Shown in pieces: positions 19,067 through 27,513 of a DNA stretch of 64,000 bases. This DNA is from Achromobacter marplatensis. GTDB taxonomy: Bacteria > Pseudomonadota > Gammaproteobacteria > Burkholderiales > Burkholderiaceae_B. The notes beneath the pieces are model-generated. The model saw nothing but the letters and a program-made list of their open reading frames with translations, made no database searches and was not told the DNA's origin. The stretch covers positions 186,001-250,000 of the forward strand of contig NZ_NJIG01000002.1 of assembly GCF_002209535.1 (NCBI RefSeq), read 5' to 3'. The translations under genes and the position numbers were made by a program. The first letter of the stretch is position 1, and each line of letters begins with the position of its first letter.

Positions 19067-20308
19067 TCAGGCGCCCAGTTCCCGTTCCAGTCCCTTGGGG
19101 TTTTCGGCCAGCCGGGCGCGGAATTCCTGCGCCACGTCGCCAACGTAGACGTCTTCGACGCCGTCCTTCAGTGCGCGCACGATAGCGGCCGCGATGGCGG
19201 CGGGGGCTACGCGCGGAGGAGGCGTGCGCTGCTCCCATTCGTGGTCCACCGGACCGGGGAACACGTTCACCACCCGCACGCCCGCGCCACGCATCTCGGC
19301 GCGCAGGCATTGCGCCAAGGACAGCGCGGCTGCCTTGGATGCCGACCACATGCCGCGCGCGGGCAGGTTCATGTGCGCGTAGATGGACAGTACGTTGACC
19401 CAGGCGGTGGCGCTGTTCACGCCGTCGGCAGCGCGGCCGCACAAGGCCGGGCCGAAGCACTGCGCCAGTCGCATCAGGCCCAGCACGTTCACATCCATGG
19501 CGTCGCGCGCGGTGTTCACGTCCTTGCGGCCCAGCAGGCCGCCTTCACGTTCCAGATCGGCCGTGTTCACCAGGATCTCGACCTTGCCGCCGATGGAGGC
19601 GGCCACGCGTTCGACGGAATCCGTGTCGGTGACGTCCATCACGACGGTTTGCACGCGCGGGTCGGCGGCCAGGGCGTCGAAGGCGTCGTCGCGCTTCCAG
19701 GCCTGCGGATCGCCCAGGAACACGGTGGGGCAGCCCGCATCGAGCAGGGCGCGCGCCACGGCCTGGCCCACGGCGGACTTGCCGTCCGTGACCAGGGCCC
19801 GGCGGAACTTCGGGTCGCACGAGGTCTCGCGCAGCGTCTTGTCGTCTTCCATGTTCGGGGTGTTCCTTTCTGGCAGGGCGATCATCACGGCCTGGCCGCT
19901 GCGATCCAGCTTCAGCGCCAGCCGCACGCGGTCGCCGTCGGCGCAATCCTGGTGGACGTGGGCCACGACCGAGGGGCCGGCGTCCATGCGCACGGTGCCC
20001 ACGCGCCATGGCAGGCGTTCGCGGAAATAGAGGTCGTTGCTGTGGTGCAAGGTGGTGCTGACCAGCAGCACGCCGTTGGGGTCGGCCGGGCGCCAGGGCA
20101 GGTGCTCGGACAGGCAGTGGCCGCAGACTTCGCGGGGCGGATATTGCACCGCGCCGCAGTCGGCGCAGGTTTGCAGGTCGAAACGGCCCTCGGCGGCGGC
20201 CGCGGTCAGCCCCAATGCGCTGCGACTGCGCCAGCCGGGCGGCAGCGTGGGCTGGCGGGTACGCGCAACCGGGTTCTTCCGGGGCGGTTTGGCTAGCGGC
20301 TCGGTCAT
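19067..20308 (-). CDS. DUF35 zinc-ribbon/OB protein fused to a degenerate SDR domain
   Basis: A 413-residue fusion. Residues about 25-160 are a DUF35-type domain with a zinc ribbon at Cys48, Cys51, Cys62 and Cys65 followed by an OB-like part. Residues about 170-413 resemble an SDR, but key positions are altered: the active-site tyrosine of YxxxK is Trp321 (W-S-A-S-K), the glycine motif reads T-D-G-K-S-A-V-G, and N-T-A-D replaces N-N-A-G. DUF35 proteins partner thiolase-like enzymes such as the Ltp2 aldolase, and here the stop/start ATGA overlap couples it to the thiolase-like gene. The SDR half may therefore be structural. By order it would be iadH. Confidence 0.85.
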   Translation of the reverse strand: MTEPLAKPPRKNPVARTRQPTLPPGWRSRSALGLTAAAAEGRFDLQTCADCGAVQYPPREVCGHCLSEHLPWRPADPNGVLLVSTTLHHSNDLYFRERLPWRVGTVRMDAGPSVVAHVHQDCADGDRVRLALKLDRSGQAVMIALPERNTPNMEDDKTLRETSCDPKFRRALVTDGKSAVGQAVARALLDAGCPTVFLGDPQAWKRDDAFDALAADPRVQTVVMDVTDTDSVERVAASIGGKVEILVNTADLEREGGLLGRKDVNTARDAMDVNVLGLMRLAQCFGPALCGRAADGVNSATAWVNVLSIYAHMNLPARGMWSASKAAALSLAQCLRAEMRGAGVRVVNVFPGPVDHEWEQRTPPPRVAPAAIAAAIVRALKDGVEDVYVGDVAQEFRARLAENPKGLERELGA

Positions 20309-21474
20309 GCGTCGCTCCTGGCCAGAATGGCCGCGGCGGTGCACAGCCCGCGGTCGTAATTGATCATGCCGAAGCCGCTGACCATGCCGATGCGGGCATT
20401 GGCCACCTGCGTGCCGCCGGCCGTGCCGGTCAGCTGGCGCAACGCCTCGACCATGCCCAGATAGCCGCCCGCGGCGCCTGCCTGGCCCACGGACAGCTGG
20501 CCGCCGTTGGTGTTGAACGGGAAGCTGCCGTCCACGGTGAAGGTGTTGTCGCGGATGAAGGCGGGGGCGGCGCCTTTTGCGCAGAAGCCCAGGTCTTCGA
20601 TCTGCATCAGGTTGATGACCGGGTAGTCGTCATAGGCTTGCAGGAAGTCCATGTCGGCGGGCACGGCGCCGGCCTGGCTGTAGAGCTCGTCGATGTCCAT
20701 GGTCCAGCCGCCGCGCGTCTGGATGGGATCGTCGATCCAGGCGTTGTGGCGTTCGATGGTGGACAGGATGCGGGCGTACGGCAGGTTCAGCGTGCGCGCC
20801 TGGGCCTCGCGCATGACAAGAAACGCATCGGCGCCCGCGCAGGGCATCACGCAATCGAACAGATGGATCGGGTTGGTGATGACTCGGGCGTCCAGGTATT
20901 GGGCCAGCGTCAGCGGCTTTTTCATCAGCGCGTGCGGATAGCGCAGTGCGTTGTCGCGCTGCGCCACGCACAGCTTGCCGAAGTCTTCGCGCGTGGCGCC
21001 GGTCGTGCGCATGTAGTTCGTGGTCAGCAGCGCGAAGCTGGCGTTGGGGCCGCCGGCGCCGTAGGGGTACACGGCGTCCTGCGCAAAGCGCGAGAACTGG
21101 CTGACGGTGTTGCGGAAGGAATCCACATGGTTGGTGTCGCCCGCGATGCAGGCCACGATGTTCGCGTCGCCGGCCTGTACGGCTCGGGCTGCGCGGCGCA
21201 AGGCCGCAACGCCGCTGGCGCCGCCCATCGGGATGTGGTCCAGCCAGCGCGGGCTCATGCCCAGATGCTGGACCAGGCCTACGGCGGTATCGGGCGCCAG
21301 CGTGAAACTGGACACGCACAGGCCGTCTACGTCCGCCTTGGCCACGCCGGACTGCCGGATCAGCGCGCCCAGTGCGCGCCCCAGCCACCAGTGGGCGGCA
21401 TGCGTGGAATAGCGTTCGTACGGGATCGTGACCGGCAGGGCCGCCACGATGCCGTCATAGCCCAGGCGGCTCAT
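20305..21474 (-). CDS. Thiolase-like protein lacking thiolase catalytic residues, possible CoA aldolase
   Basis: A 389-residue thiolase-superfamily protein of the SCP-x/lipid-transfer type. The site of the nucleophilic cysteine reads M-G-G-A-S-G, with Gly85 where Cys is expected. The C-terminal G-H-P motif reads V-G-Q-A-G, and the C-x-G loop reads V-S-G-F-G. All three thiolase catalytic residues are thus replaced. This pattern, plus a DUF35 partner encoded next door, resembles the Ltp2/DUF35 retro-aldolase of steroid side-chain breakdown. It could split a 3-hydroxyacyl-CoA such as dioxindole-3-acetyl-CoA into isatin and acetyl-CoA; that reaction is inference. It overlaps both neighbours by ATGA. 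By order it would be iadG. Confidence 0.86.
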   Translation of the reverse strand: MSRLGYDGIVAALPVTIPYERYSTHAAHWWLGRALGALIRQSGVAKADVDGLCVSSFTLAPDTAVGLVQHLGMSPRWLDHIPMGGASGVAALRRAARAVQAGDANIVACIAGDTNHVDSFRNTVSQFSRFAQDAVYPYGAGGPNASFALLTTNYMRTTGATREDFGKLCVAQRDNALRYPHALMKKPLTLAQYLDARVITNPIHLFDCVMPCAGADAFLVMREAQARTLNLPYARILSTIERHNAWIDDPIQTRGGWTMDIDELYSQAGAVPADMDFLQAYDDYPVINLMQIEDLGFCAKGAAPAFIRDNTFTVDGSFPFNTNGGQLSVGQAGAAGGYLGMVEALRQLTGTAGGTQVANARIGMVSGFGMINYDRGLCTAAAILARSDA

Positions 21475-23105
21475 CGGGGCGCCTCCTGGCGCTTCTTCAT
21501 GCCGGTCGTGTCGACGCAGCGCGCCGTGCCGGGCAAGGTGGGCGCCAGCGCCTTCATCTCGCCGCGCTGGATCTTGTTGGTGGTGGTGAGCGGCAGGCTG
21601 TCCACGAAGGCGACGTAGCCAGGCGCCTTGTAGTACGCCAGCTGTTCCAGGCACCACTGCACGATGCTGCGTGCGGCATCCGAGATGCCTGCGTCGCCTC
21701 CGGGCAGCGATTCCGGCACGACGCAGGCCAGCACTTCGTCGCCACGCACGGCGTCGGGCACGGCGGCCACCGCCACGGACTTGACCAGCGGGTGCTGCAT
21801 CAGCACGCTTTCGACTTCCACGGCCGAGATGTTCTCGCCGCTGCGGCGGATCACGTTCTTCTTCCGGTCGACGAAACGCAGCGCGCCGTCGTCCTCGCGG
21901 CGGACGATGTCGCCCGTATGGAACCAGCCGTCCTGCCAGGCTTCGGCGGTGGCGGCCTCGTCCTTGAGGTAGCCCGCGAAGAAACCGTAGCGCGGGTCGT
22001 CGCCCGCATGGCGCACCAGCAGTTCGCCGTGTTCCCCGGTGGCGGCCGGCTGGCCGGCGTCGGTCACGATGCGCACTTGCACGTCGTCTTCCTCGCGGCC
22101 GAAGCTGCTGGTGCCGATGTGGCGCGGCTCCTGGTTGGCGATGATGACGGCGCCGGCGCCGGTTTCGGTCATGGCCCAGGCTTCCAGCAGCGGAAAGCCG
22201 AAGCGGGCCTCAAACGGGGCGTGCAGCTTGCGGTCCACGCCCGCCCCGAAGCCGAAGCGGATGGCGGGTTGCAGGTCGCCGTCGGACGGCGGCGCCTTCA
22301 TCAGGATGGCGGGCATGACGCCCAGGTAATGCAGCACGGTGGCGCCGGAATCCCGCACGCTGTCCCACCAGGTCTTGGGATGGAAGCGGTCCAGCGGGAT
22401 CAGGCAGCCGCCCGTCAACATCATGGCCATGGCCGAATAGGCCATCGCGTTCATGTGGACCAGCGGCAGCGGGGTCAGCATGCGCTCCTGGCCGGGGCGC
22501 AAGGCGGCCAGTCCGCCGATGCGGGCGTACCAGCCGCCCGCGTGCAGGAAGTAGCGGTTCGGCAGGATGCAGCCCTTGGGGCGGCCGGTGGTGCCGGACG
22601 TGTACAGCAACGCGCATTCGCTCAGTTCGGTCGGGGCGGTGTCGCCCAGCGGGGCGGCAAAGGGCGCGGCGGGCGGCGCGTCGTCCGGACCCATCACGCG
22701 CAAGGGGCGGCCGGCGCGTGCGGCGGCCGCCAGCAGGTCGGCGTGCCGTTCCGGCAAGGCGACGGCCAGCGCGATCTCGGAGTGGCCGGTCAGGTATTCC
22801 AGTTCGGCCGCGCGCAGGTCGGGGTTGATCGGCACGACCGATACGCCCAGCGCATTCAACGCGAACCAGTGCAGGAAAAACGACGGGCGGTTCTCCAGCA
22901 GCAGGCCGGCGCGGTGGCCGTGGCCATAGCCGGCGCGGGCATAAGCGGCGCGCAGCGTCTCGATGGCGTCGGCGGCGCGGGCGTAGGCCAGTTCGCCGGC
23001 TTCGATGCCATAGGCGGCTGCGGTTTCCGGCAGGATGCACAGGAAGGGCTGGGCGCCGTGGCGCGACGCGGTGTCGCGGAAAGCCTGGTGGACGGTCGTG
23101 TTCAC
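21471..23105 (-). CDS. AMP-forming acyl/aryl-CoA ligase
   Basis: A 544-residue member of the ANL adenylating superfamily. It shows the P-loop Y-T-S-G-T-T-G-R-P-K-G near residue 170, W-A-M-T-E-T-G-A-G as the A5 motif, W-F-H-T-G-D-I as A7, D-R-K-K-N-V-I-R-R-S-G-E-N as A8, and the catalytic lysine in T-T-T-N-K-I-Q-R. It forms a CoA thioester of a carboxylic acid. In this operon the likely substrate is the oxygenated indole-acetate produced by the Rieske enzyme. Nine bases separate it from the Rieske beta gene, and its stop overlaps the thiolase-like start. By order it would be iadF. Confidence 0.9.
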   Translation of the reverse strand: MNTTVHQAFRDTASRHGAQPFLCILPETAAAYGIEAGELAYARAADAIETLRAAYARAGYGHGHRAGLLLENRPSFFLHWFALNALGVSVVPINPDLRAAELEYLTGHSEIALAVALPERHADLLAAAARAGRPLRVMGPDDAPPAAPFAAPLGDTAPTELSECALLYTSGTTGRPKGCILPNRYFLHAGGWYARIGGLAALRPGQERMLTPLPLVHMNAMAYSAMAMMLTGGCLIPLDRFHPKTWWDSVRDSGATVLHYLGVMPAILMKAPPSDGDLQPAIRFGFGAGVDRKLHAPFEARFGFPLLEAWAMTETGAGAVIIANQEPRHIGTSSFGREEDDVQVRIVTDAGQPAATGEHGELLVRHAGDDPRYGFFAGYLKDEAATAEAWQDGWFHTGDIVRREDDGALRFVDRKKNVIRRSGENISAVEVESVLMQHPLVKSVAVAAVPDAVRGDEVLACVVPESLPGGDAGISDAARSIVQWCLEQLAYYKAPGYVAFVDSLPLTTTNKIQRGEMKALAPTLPGTARCVDTTGMKKRQEAPR

Positions 23106-23114
23106 AAGCCGCTC

Positions 23115-23606
23115 CTACATGAACAATTGGATGTTGCCGAACGCGGCGTCGCAGTTGACGAGGTCAACGCGCTTCAGGCGGATACGCAAGGCGCCGTCCT
23201 GCTCCACCAGATGGTGCGTGGTCCAGCCGGCGTAGAGCGTCTGGGCGTCCTGGCGGGTTTCGACATAGTGGAAGGCGGTGCGCACGACGTGGTGGCCTTC
23301 GTCGGGCGCCGAGTCGGGATGGCCGTGTTCGACCGTGGGCGCCTGCAGCAGGTGGTGGCAACGGCTTTTCGGCTGCTGCGAAAACGTGCGCTGGCCGGCC
23401 AGCCGTTCCACGCGCACGCGCAGCAGCAGCTTGTCTTCGTACATCAGCGAGGCGTGCAGCTTCGGGTCCGTCTGACCGTGCGCCAGCGGCATCCAGTAGT
23501 AGCCGTCTTCGGTGTACAGGTCCAACCAGTCCTCGAAGCGCAGCTCGTCCAGCAGGCGCGCCTCGGCGTAGACAAAATCGATCAACTCGCGGTCGCTTGC
23601 GCTCAT
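23115..23606 (-). CDS. iadE: Rieske dioxygenase small (beta) subunit
   Basis: A 163-residue ring-hydroxylating dioxygenase beta subunit (SnoaL-like cone fold): E-A-R-L-L-D-E-L-R-F-E-D-W-L-D-L-Y-T-E-D-G-Y-Y-W-M-P, then the conserved R-V-E-R-L and the C-terminal D-L-V-N-C-D-A-A-F segment. It has a structural role in the alpha3beta3 hexamer. Its ATG overlaps the alpha stop (ATGA), giving equal expression. The start at 23606 is chosen because the upstream extension lies inside the alpha gene. The symbol follows the Variovorax auxin locus, where I recall iadD and iadE as the dioxygenase subunits. Confidence 0.87.
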   Translation of the reverse strand: MSASDRELIDFVYAEARLLDELRFEDWLDLYTEDGYYWMPLAHGQTDPKLHASLMYEDKLLLRVRVERLAGQRTFSQQPKSRCHHLLQAPTVEHGHPDSAPDEGHHVVRTAFHYVETRQDAQTLYAGWTTHHLVEQDGALRIRLKRVDLVNCDAAFGNIQLFM

Positions 23607-24922
23607 ACCGACTCCGGTCCGGTCATGTAGCGGCCCCATGCGCGGTACTGGTTGCGCATCTGCCATTCATTGGTGCCATTGGTGGTGACGTTCTTCTGGT
23701 CGATTTCGTCGGGCGTGTACAGCCGGCCCACGTTCACCCAGTCGCGCGCGCGGGAATTCAGGCCGTCTTGCGCGCGTTCGTACATTTCCAGGTCGTCGTG
23801 GCCAACAACCGAGGTGGGCGCATTGATCAGCCGGTTGTACATGAGCGTGCGTTCCAGCAGCAGGTCGGGAGCGCCTACCAGGCGGAAGGTCCACGATTCG
23901 ACCAGCGTGCGGTCCGCCGCGATGGGCTTGAATACTCGCAGCGTCTGGATGGGGCCCTTCACCATGATGTTGGGGAAGTACACGGTGTTGTGACGCACGT
24001 CGCCCAGGATCTGCTTGGCGCGCTCCTCGCCATAGGCGGCGACCATCGCGTCCCAATAGCCGGGCACGCCCGAGTAGGACGCGTGGATGGAGTCCGACAC
24101 GCCCGTGTGGCCGTGCCCGTTTTCCCACACGCGGATGCCCATGTTCTCAAAGAACTCGTAAGGCGAGATGAAGGGCGCGAACAGTTCCACCGCCATCGGT
24201 TTGGGCGTGCCTTCCGGCGCCTGTTCCCAGACCTTCACGGCCGTGCCGGCCGACGATTCGTGCGCCACCATGGGGTGGCAGGTGTCGGTCTGGTTGTCGA
24301 CCAGCATCTTCCAGTTGCAGCGGTGCATGTAGCGCAGCACGCCACCTGCCACTTCCAGCCGGCCTTCGGGCGAACGGTCGACCATGTTGTCCAGCGTGGA
24401 CAGTGATTCGCCGAAGAAGTCCTCGAAGGACTGGCCTTCTGGATTCAGGCGGCAGAAGACGAAGCCGCGATGGTTCTTCACGTCCTTGACGGCCGCCATG
24501 CCCTGGCTGGCTTCGCAGTTCTCCAGCCCGGTGTTCTCGTAGCCCTTCTTCAGCGGGATCGACAGCAGGCTGCCGTCCGTCTTGAAGGTCCAGGCGTGAT
24601 ACGGGCAGCGGAAGAACTTGCCGGTGTTGCCGCAGGCATCGCCCGCCACCATCGTGCCCTTGTGCGGGCAGCGGTTGTGCAGCACGCGCACGCTCTTGTC
24701 GCTGTGGCGGACCATCACCACGGGCTGGTTGCCCACGGTGGTGGTGATGTAGTCGCCCGGATTGGGCACCTGGCTGTCGTGGCCGACGTAGACCCAGGTG
24801 TTGGCGTATAGCCGCTCCATCTCGAGGTCGAACAGTTCCTGGTCGATGAACAGGTCCTTGTGGACTTCGGTATCGCGCAACAGGGCGCGGATGGCGTCGG
24901 GGTTATCGCGGTATTTGGCCAT
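23603..24922 (-). CDS. iadD: Rieske non-heme iron dioxygenase large (alpha) subunit
   Basis: A 439-residue alpha subunit. The Rieske cluster ligands are C-P-H-K-G near residue 84 and C-P-Y-H-A-W about 20 residues later. The mononuclear iron site is D-T-C-H-P-M-V-A-H (DxxHxxxxH) near residue 210. With the beta subunit and the adjacent reductase it forms a complete three-gene dioxygenase system. It resembles the benzoate/anthranilate group in layout, but the neighbours point to indole-3-acetate. It would put two oxygens on the indole ring to give a dioxindole-type product. The start at 24922 (M-A-K-Y-R-D) has an AGGAAG site upstream. Confidence 0.9.
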   Translation of the reverse strand: MAKYRDNPDAIRALLRDTEVHKDLFIDQELFDLEMERLYANTWVYVGHDSQVPNPGDYITTTVGNQPVVMVRHSDKSVRVLHNRCPHKGTMVAGDACGNTGKFFRCPYHAWTFKTDGSLLSIPLKKGYENTGLENCEASQGMAAVKDVKNHRGFVFCRLNPEGQSFEDFFGESLSTLDNMVDRSPEGRLEVAGGVLRYMHRCNWKMLVDNQTDTCHPMVAHESSAGTAVKVWEQAPEGTPKPMAVELFAPFISPYEFFENMGIRVWENGHGHTGVSDSIHASYSGVPGYWDAMVAAYGEERAKQILGDVRHNTVYFPNIMVKGPIQTLRVFKPIAADRTLVESWTFRLVGAPDLLLERTLMYNRLINAPTSVVGHDDLEMYERAQDGLNSRARDWVNVGRLYTPDEIDQKNVTTNGTNEWQMRNQYRAWGRYMTGPESV

Positions 24923-24951
24923 GTCGCTTCCTTGTCGTGAGCCCGGCGGCC

Positions 24952-25929
24952 TTAGAGGTCCAGCACCAGGCGCGCCGACTTCGCGCGCGAGATGCAGATC
25001 TGGATGATCTTGCCGCTTGCTTTCTCGGTATCCGAGAGGTAGTAGTCGCGGTGGTCGGGTTCGCCTTCCAGCACCGTGGCCTGGCAGACGCCGCACTCGC
25101 CGCGCTTGCAGTCAAACATTGGATCGCAGCCTTCTTCTTCCATGACGTCGACGATGGTCTTGTCGGCGGGGATGGTCAGCGTGCGGCCCGATTGGCGCAG
25201 CTCAACCTCGAATGGCTGGTCGCCGGCCTGCGGGGCGGCCGTGACGAACAGTTCGAAATGGATGTGGGCATCGGGCCAGTGGCGCGCGCGGGCCTCGTGG
25301 ATGACGGCGTCGATCAGCCCTTTGGGGCCGCAGACGTACAGATGCTGCTTCGGCGAGGCCGCGGCCAGCAACGCTTGCAGGTCGAAGCGGCATGAGGGGT
25401 CGTCGTCGGCATGCACGGTCAGGGCGTCGCCCGCCAAGGCGGCAAGTTCGGGCAGGAAGGCCAATTGGTCCTTGCTGCGTCCGCAGTAATGCAGATGGAA
25501 GTCGCGGCCGGCGGCTTTCAGCGCGGCGGCCATGGATGCCACCGGCGTGATGCCGATGCCGCCCGCGATCAGCACCACGGGCTCGTCGCCCGCAGGCGAT
25601 TCATGCAGCGGAAAATCGTTCTTCGGGCCTTCGACCGTCAGTACGTCACCTTCGGCAAGCCCATGCATGTGGCGGGATCCGCCCTGGCTGGATTCTTCCA
25701 GCCGCACACCCAGCCGGTATTCCACAGGCTGGGCGAATTGCCCGGCCTGGGGCGCCAATTGCACCAGCGAATAGCAGCGCGGGTCGCGCAGGCCCGGCAC
25801 CGTCACCTTCAGGTGCGCGCCCGGCCCGAAGGCGGGCAGCGGGCCGGCGTCCTCGCGCGCCAGGCGGAAGGATCGGATCAGCGGCGACTCTTGCCGGACT
25901 TCCCGGACGATCAGTTTGAGTGTCTGCAC
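24952..25929 (-). CDS. iadC: Dioxygenase reductase: FMN/NAD domains with C-terminal 2Fe-2S ferredoxin
   Basis: A 325-residue reductase of the phthalate/vanillate dioxygenase type. An N-terminal flavin-binding barrel (R-C-Y-S-L) is followed by the NAD domain (L-I-A-G-G-I-G-I-T-P, Y-V-C-G-P-K-G). The C-terminal plant-type ferredoxin is C-D-P-M-F-D-C-K-R-G-E-C-G-V-C, with the fourth cysteine near the end (I-Q-I-C). It passes electrons from NADH to the Rieske alpha subunit encoded 29 bases downstream. The start is taken as GTG at 25929, with AAGAGA upstream; the longer ATG frame runs into the iorB gene. No separate ferredoxin is therefore needed. Confidence 0.9.
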   Translation of the reverse strand: MQTLKLIVREVRQESPLIRSFRLAREDAGPLPAFGPGAHLKVTVPGLRDPRCYSLVQLAPQAGQFAQPVEYRLGVRLEESSQGGSRHMHGLAEGDVLTVEGPKNDFPLHESPAGDEPVVLIAGGIGITPVASMAAALKAAGRDFHLHYCGRSKDQLAFLPELAALAGDALTVHADDDPSCRFDLQALLAAASPKQHLYVCGPKGLIDAVIHEARARHWPDAHIHFELFVTAAPQAGDQPFEVELRQSGRTLTIPADKTIVDVMEEEGCDPMFDCKRGECGVCQATVLEGEPDHRDYYLSDTEKASGKIIQICISRAKSARLVLDL

Positions 25930-25955
25930 GGCGGTTGTCTCTTTCAGTGTTCTTG

Positions 25956-27500
25956 TCAGGCGGCCAGCTTGTCGGCCAGCTGGCGTTCCATGGGGCCGCA
26001 CTTCTCGTTGGCCAGCGCGGTGTCGCGCAGGGCGCGCAAGGTGTCGGCGGCATCGGGGCGGCCCACCAGTTGCGCCGCCGCGGCGATCAGTTGGCGGTAC
26101 TTGCCGCCGCCGCGCACATGCGTGTCGCTATAGCCCTTGACCAGGCGGCGGCAATTGACGGTTTCGACGGCCAGGGCGTAGTCCTGCGGCGCCAGGCGCG
26201 CGATCAGGTCCAGCCACTGTTCCAGGCCGGCGGATTCGATCTGGTGGCGCAGCGTGCTGCGGCGAAAGCGCCGCATGCCGGCCAGCGAATACAGCATCAG
26301 GAAGCCGCCCAGCGTGCTGCTTTGCATCAACCGGCCCTTGCCCAGGCGGCGTTCGACAAAGCCGCCGAAGGCCTTGGAGCCTTCCAGCCAGCGCCCCATC
26401 CGTACGGGCAGGGTCCCGCAGATCTCTTCAAGCCGCGGGTGCATGTAGTCGGTCGTCAAGACCAGCTGTTCCGGGCGCGCGCCCACTTCCTGGCGCACGC
26501 GGTCAAAGCGCGAGCCGCGCGTCTTCAGGTCGGCGACGCGGATCACGTCGTCGTAGGCCATGGCCGTGGCCACGTAGCGGGCCGCGGCACAGGTCAGCGC
26601 CCACTGTTGGGCCTCACCGCCGTGTTGGGCGTCCAGATCGCGCAGCGTCTTCATGCGGCGCAGGTAGTCGGCGGCGTAGGCGGCGTCCTGGAATTCCAGC
26701 TGGCGGCGCACGCCGGCCGCCAGCATGGGCTGCGCACAGGCGGGGAAGTCGCGCTTGATGGTGTCCAGCAAGGCCTGGGTCTTGGGGCTGGCGGCGCGCT
26801 CGGGCACGGCGGGCACCGGGCGCGTCAGGTCGATGGCGGCCGGCTGGGCCGGGGCCTCGCGAGCGGCGTCAAAGCCCAGCGCGAAGGCGCGCAGGCTGGC
26901 TTCCACGCCCAGGCCCGCGCGGCGCACGGTGGCCTCGAAGTCTTCGCGGGAAAAGGGCAGGGCGCCGCTGCCGGCCACCGCGCCGAACAGGCTGGCGCTG
27001 ATGACGCTGCCGGCGCGGTCGGCCAGGTCTTGCAGGTCGAAGCACAGGAAGCGCTTGGCGGCGGCGCGGCCGGCCTCCAGTACCTTGTTGGGATCGGCGA
27101 TGCCGTTGCCCGGCGCGGATTTTTCGCTGACGGCGTAGCTGCGGTGTGACGACGACAGCAACACCGTGCGTTCCGGGGTGACCAGGCCGCGCTGGATGGC
27201 GCGGCCGCCTTCCATCAGTTCAGCGGCCACCACCAGGTCCACGTCGCCCGGGGTGGGCATCAGCGCCAGGGCCGGCGGCCGGCCGGCGCGCTGCACATCG
27301 GCTTCGGGCAGCAATTCCAGGTAGTAGATCGTGGCGCCAGTGCGTTGGGCCACGCCCGGCACCGAGGTTGTCTGCGCCCACCAGCCGGCGTGCTCGGCCA
27401 TGTCGACGATCCAGTCGGCCAATACGCCGCCGCCCTGGCCGCCCATGGCCAGGATGGCGATCTTGATCGGGTTGCCTTGTTGCAGTGCCACCGGGTTCAT
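25956..27500 (-). CDS. iorB: Indolepyruvate-type ferredoxin oxidoreductase, beta subunit
   Basis: A 514-residue protein. The N-terminal 200 residues are the IorB/POR-gamma domain (A-I-L-A-M-G-G-Q-G-G-G-V-L-A-D-W). A further C-terminal domain of the DUF6537 kind, seen in long aerobic IorB forms, fills the rest (M-A-Y-D-D-V-I-R-V-A-D-L-K-T-R). With the alpha subunit it oxidatively decarboxylates a 2-ketoacid to an acyl-CoA. Here the ketoacid could be isatinate (2-aminophenylglyoxylate) made by the cyclase-family hydrolase; that is inferred. The start at 27500 (M-N-P-V-A-L-Q) has a purine-rich GGACGA upstream, 13 bases after the iorA stop. By order it would be iadB. Confidence 0.88.
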   Translation of the reverse strand: MNPVALQQGNPIKIAILAMGGQGGGVLADWIVDMAEHAGWWAQTTSVPGVAQRTGATIYYLELLPEADVQRAGRPPALALMPTPGDVDLVVAAELMEGGRAIQRGLVTPERTVLLSSSHRSYAVSEKSAPGNGIADPNKVLEAGRAAAKRFLCFDLQDLADRAGSVISASLFGAVAGSGALPFSREDFEATVRRAGLGVEASLRAFALGFDAAREAPAQPAAIDLTRPVPAVPERAASPKTQALLDTIKRDFPACAQPMLAAGVRRQLEFQDAAYAADYLRRMKTLRDLDAQHGGEAQQWALTCAAARYVATAMAYDDVIRVADLKTRGSRFDRVRQEVGARPEQLVLTTDYMHPRLEEICGTLPVRMGRWLEGSKAFGGFVERRLGKGRLMQSSTLGGFLMLYSLAGMRRFRRSTLRHQIESAGLEQWLDLIARLAPQDYALAVETVNCRRLVKGYSDTHVRGGGKYRQLIAAAAQLVGRPDAADTLRALRDTALANEKCGPMERQLADKLAA

Positions 27501-27513
27501 GAAGCTGTCGTCC

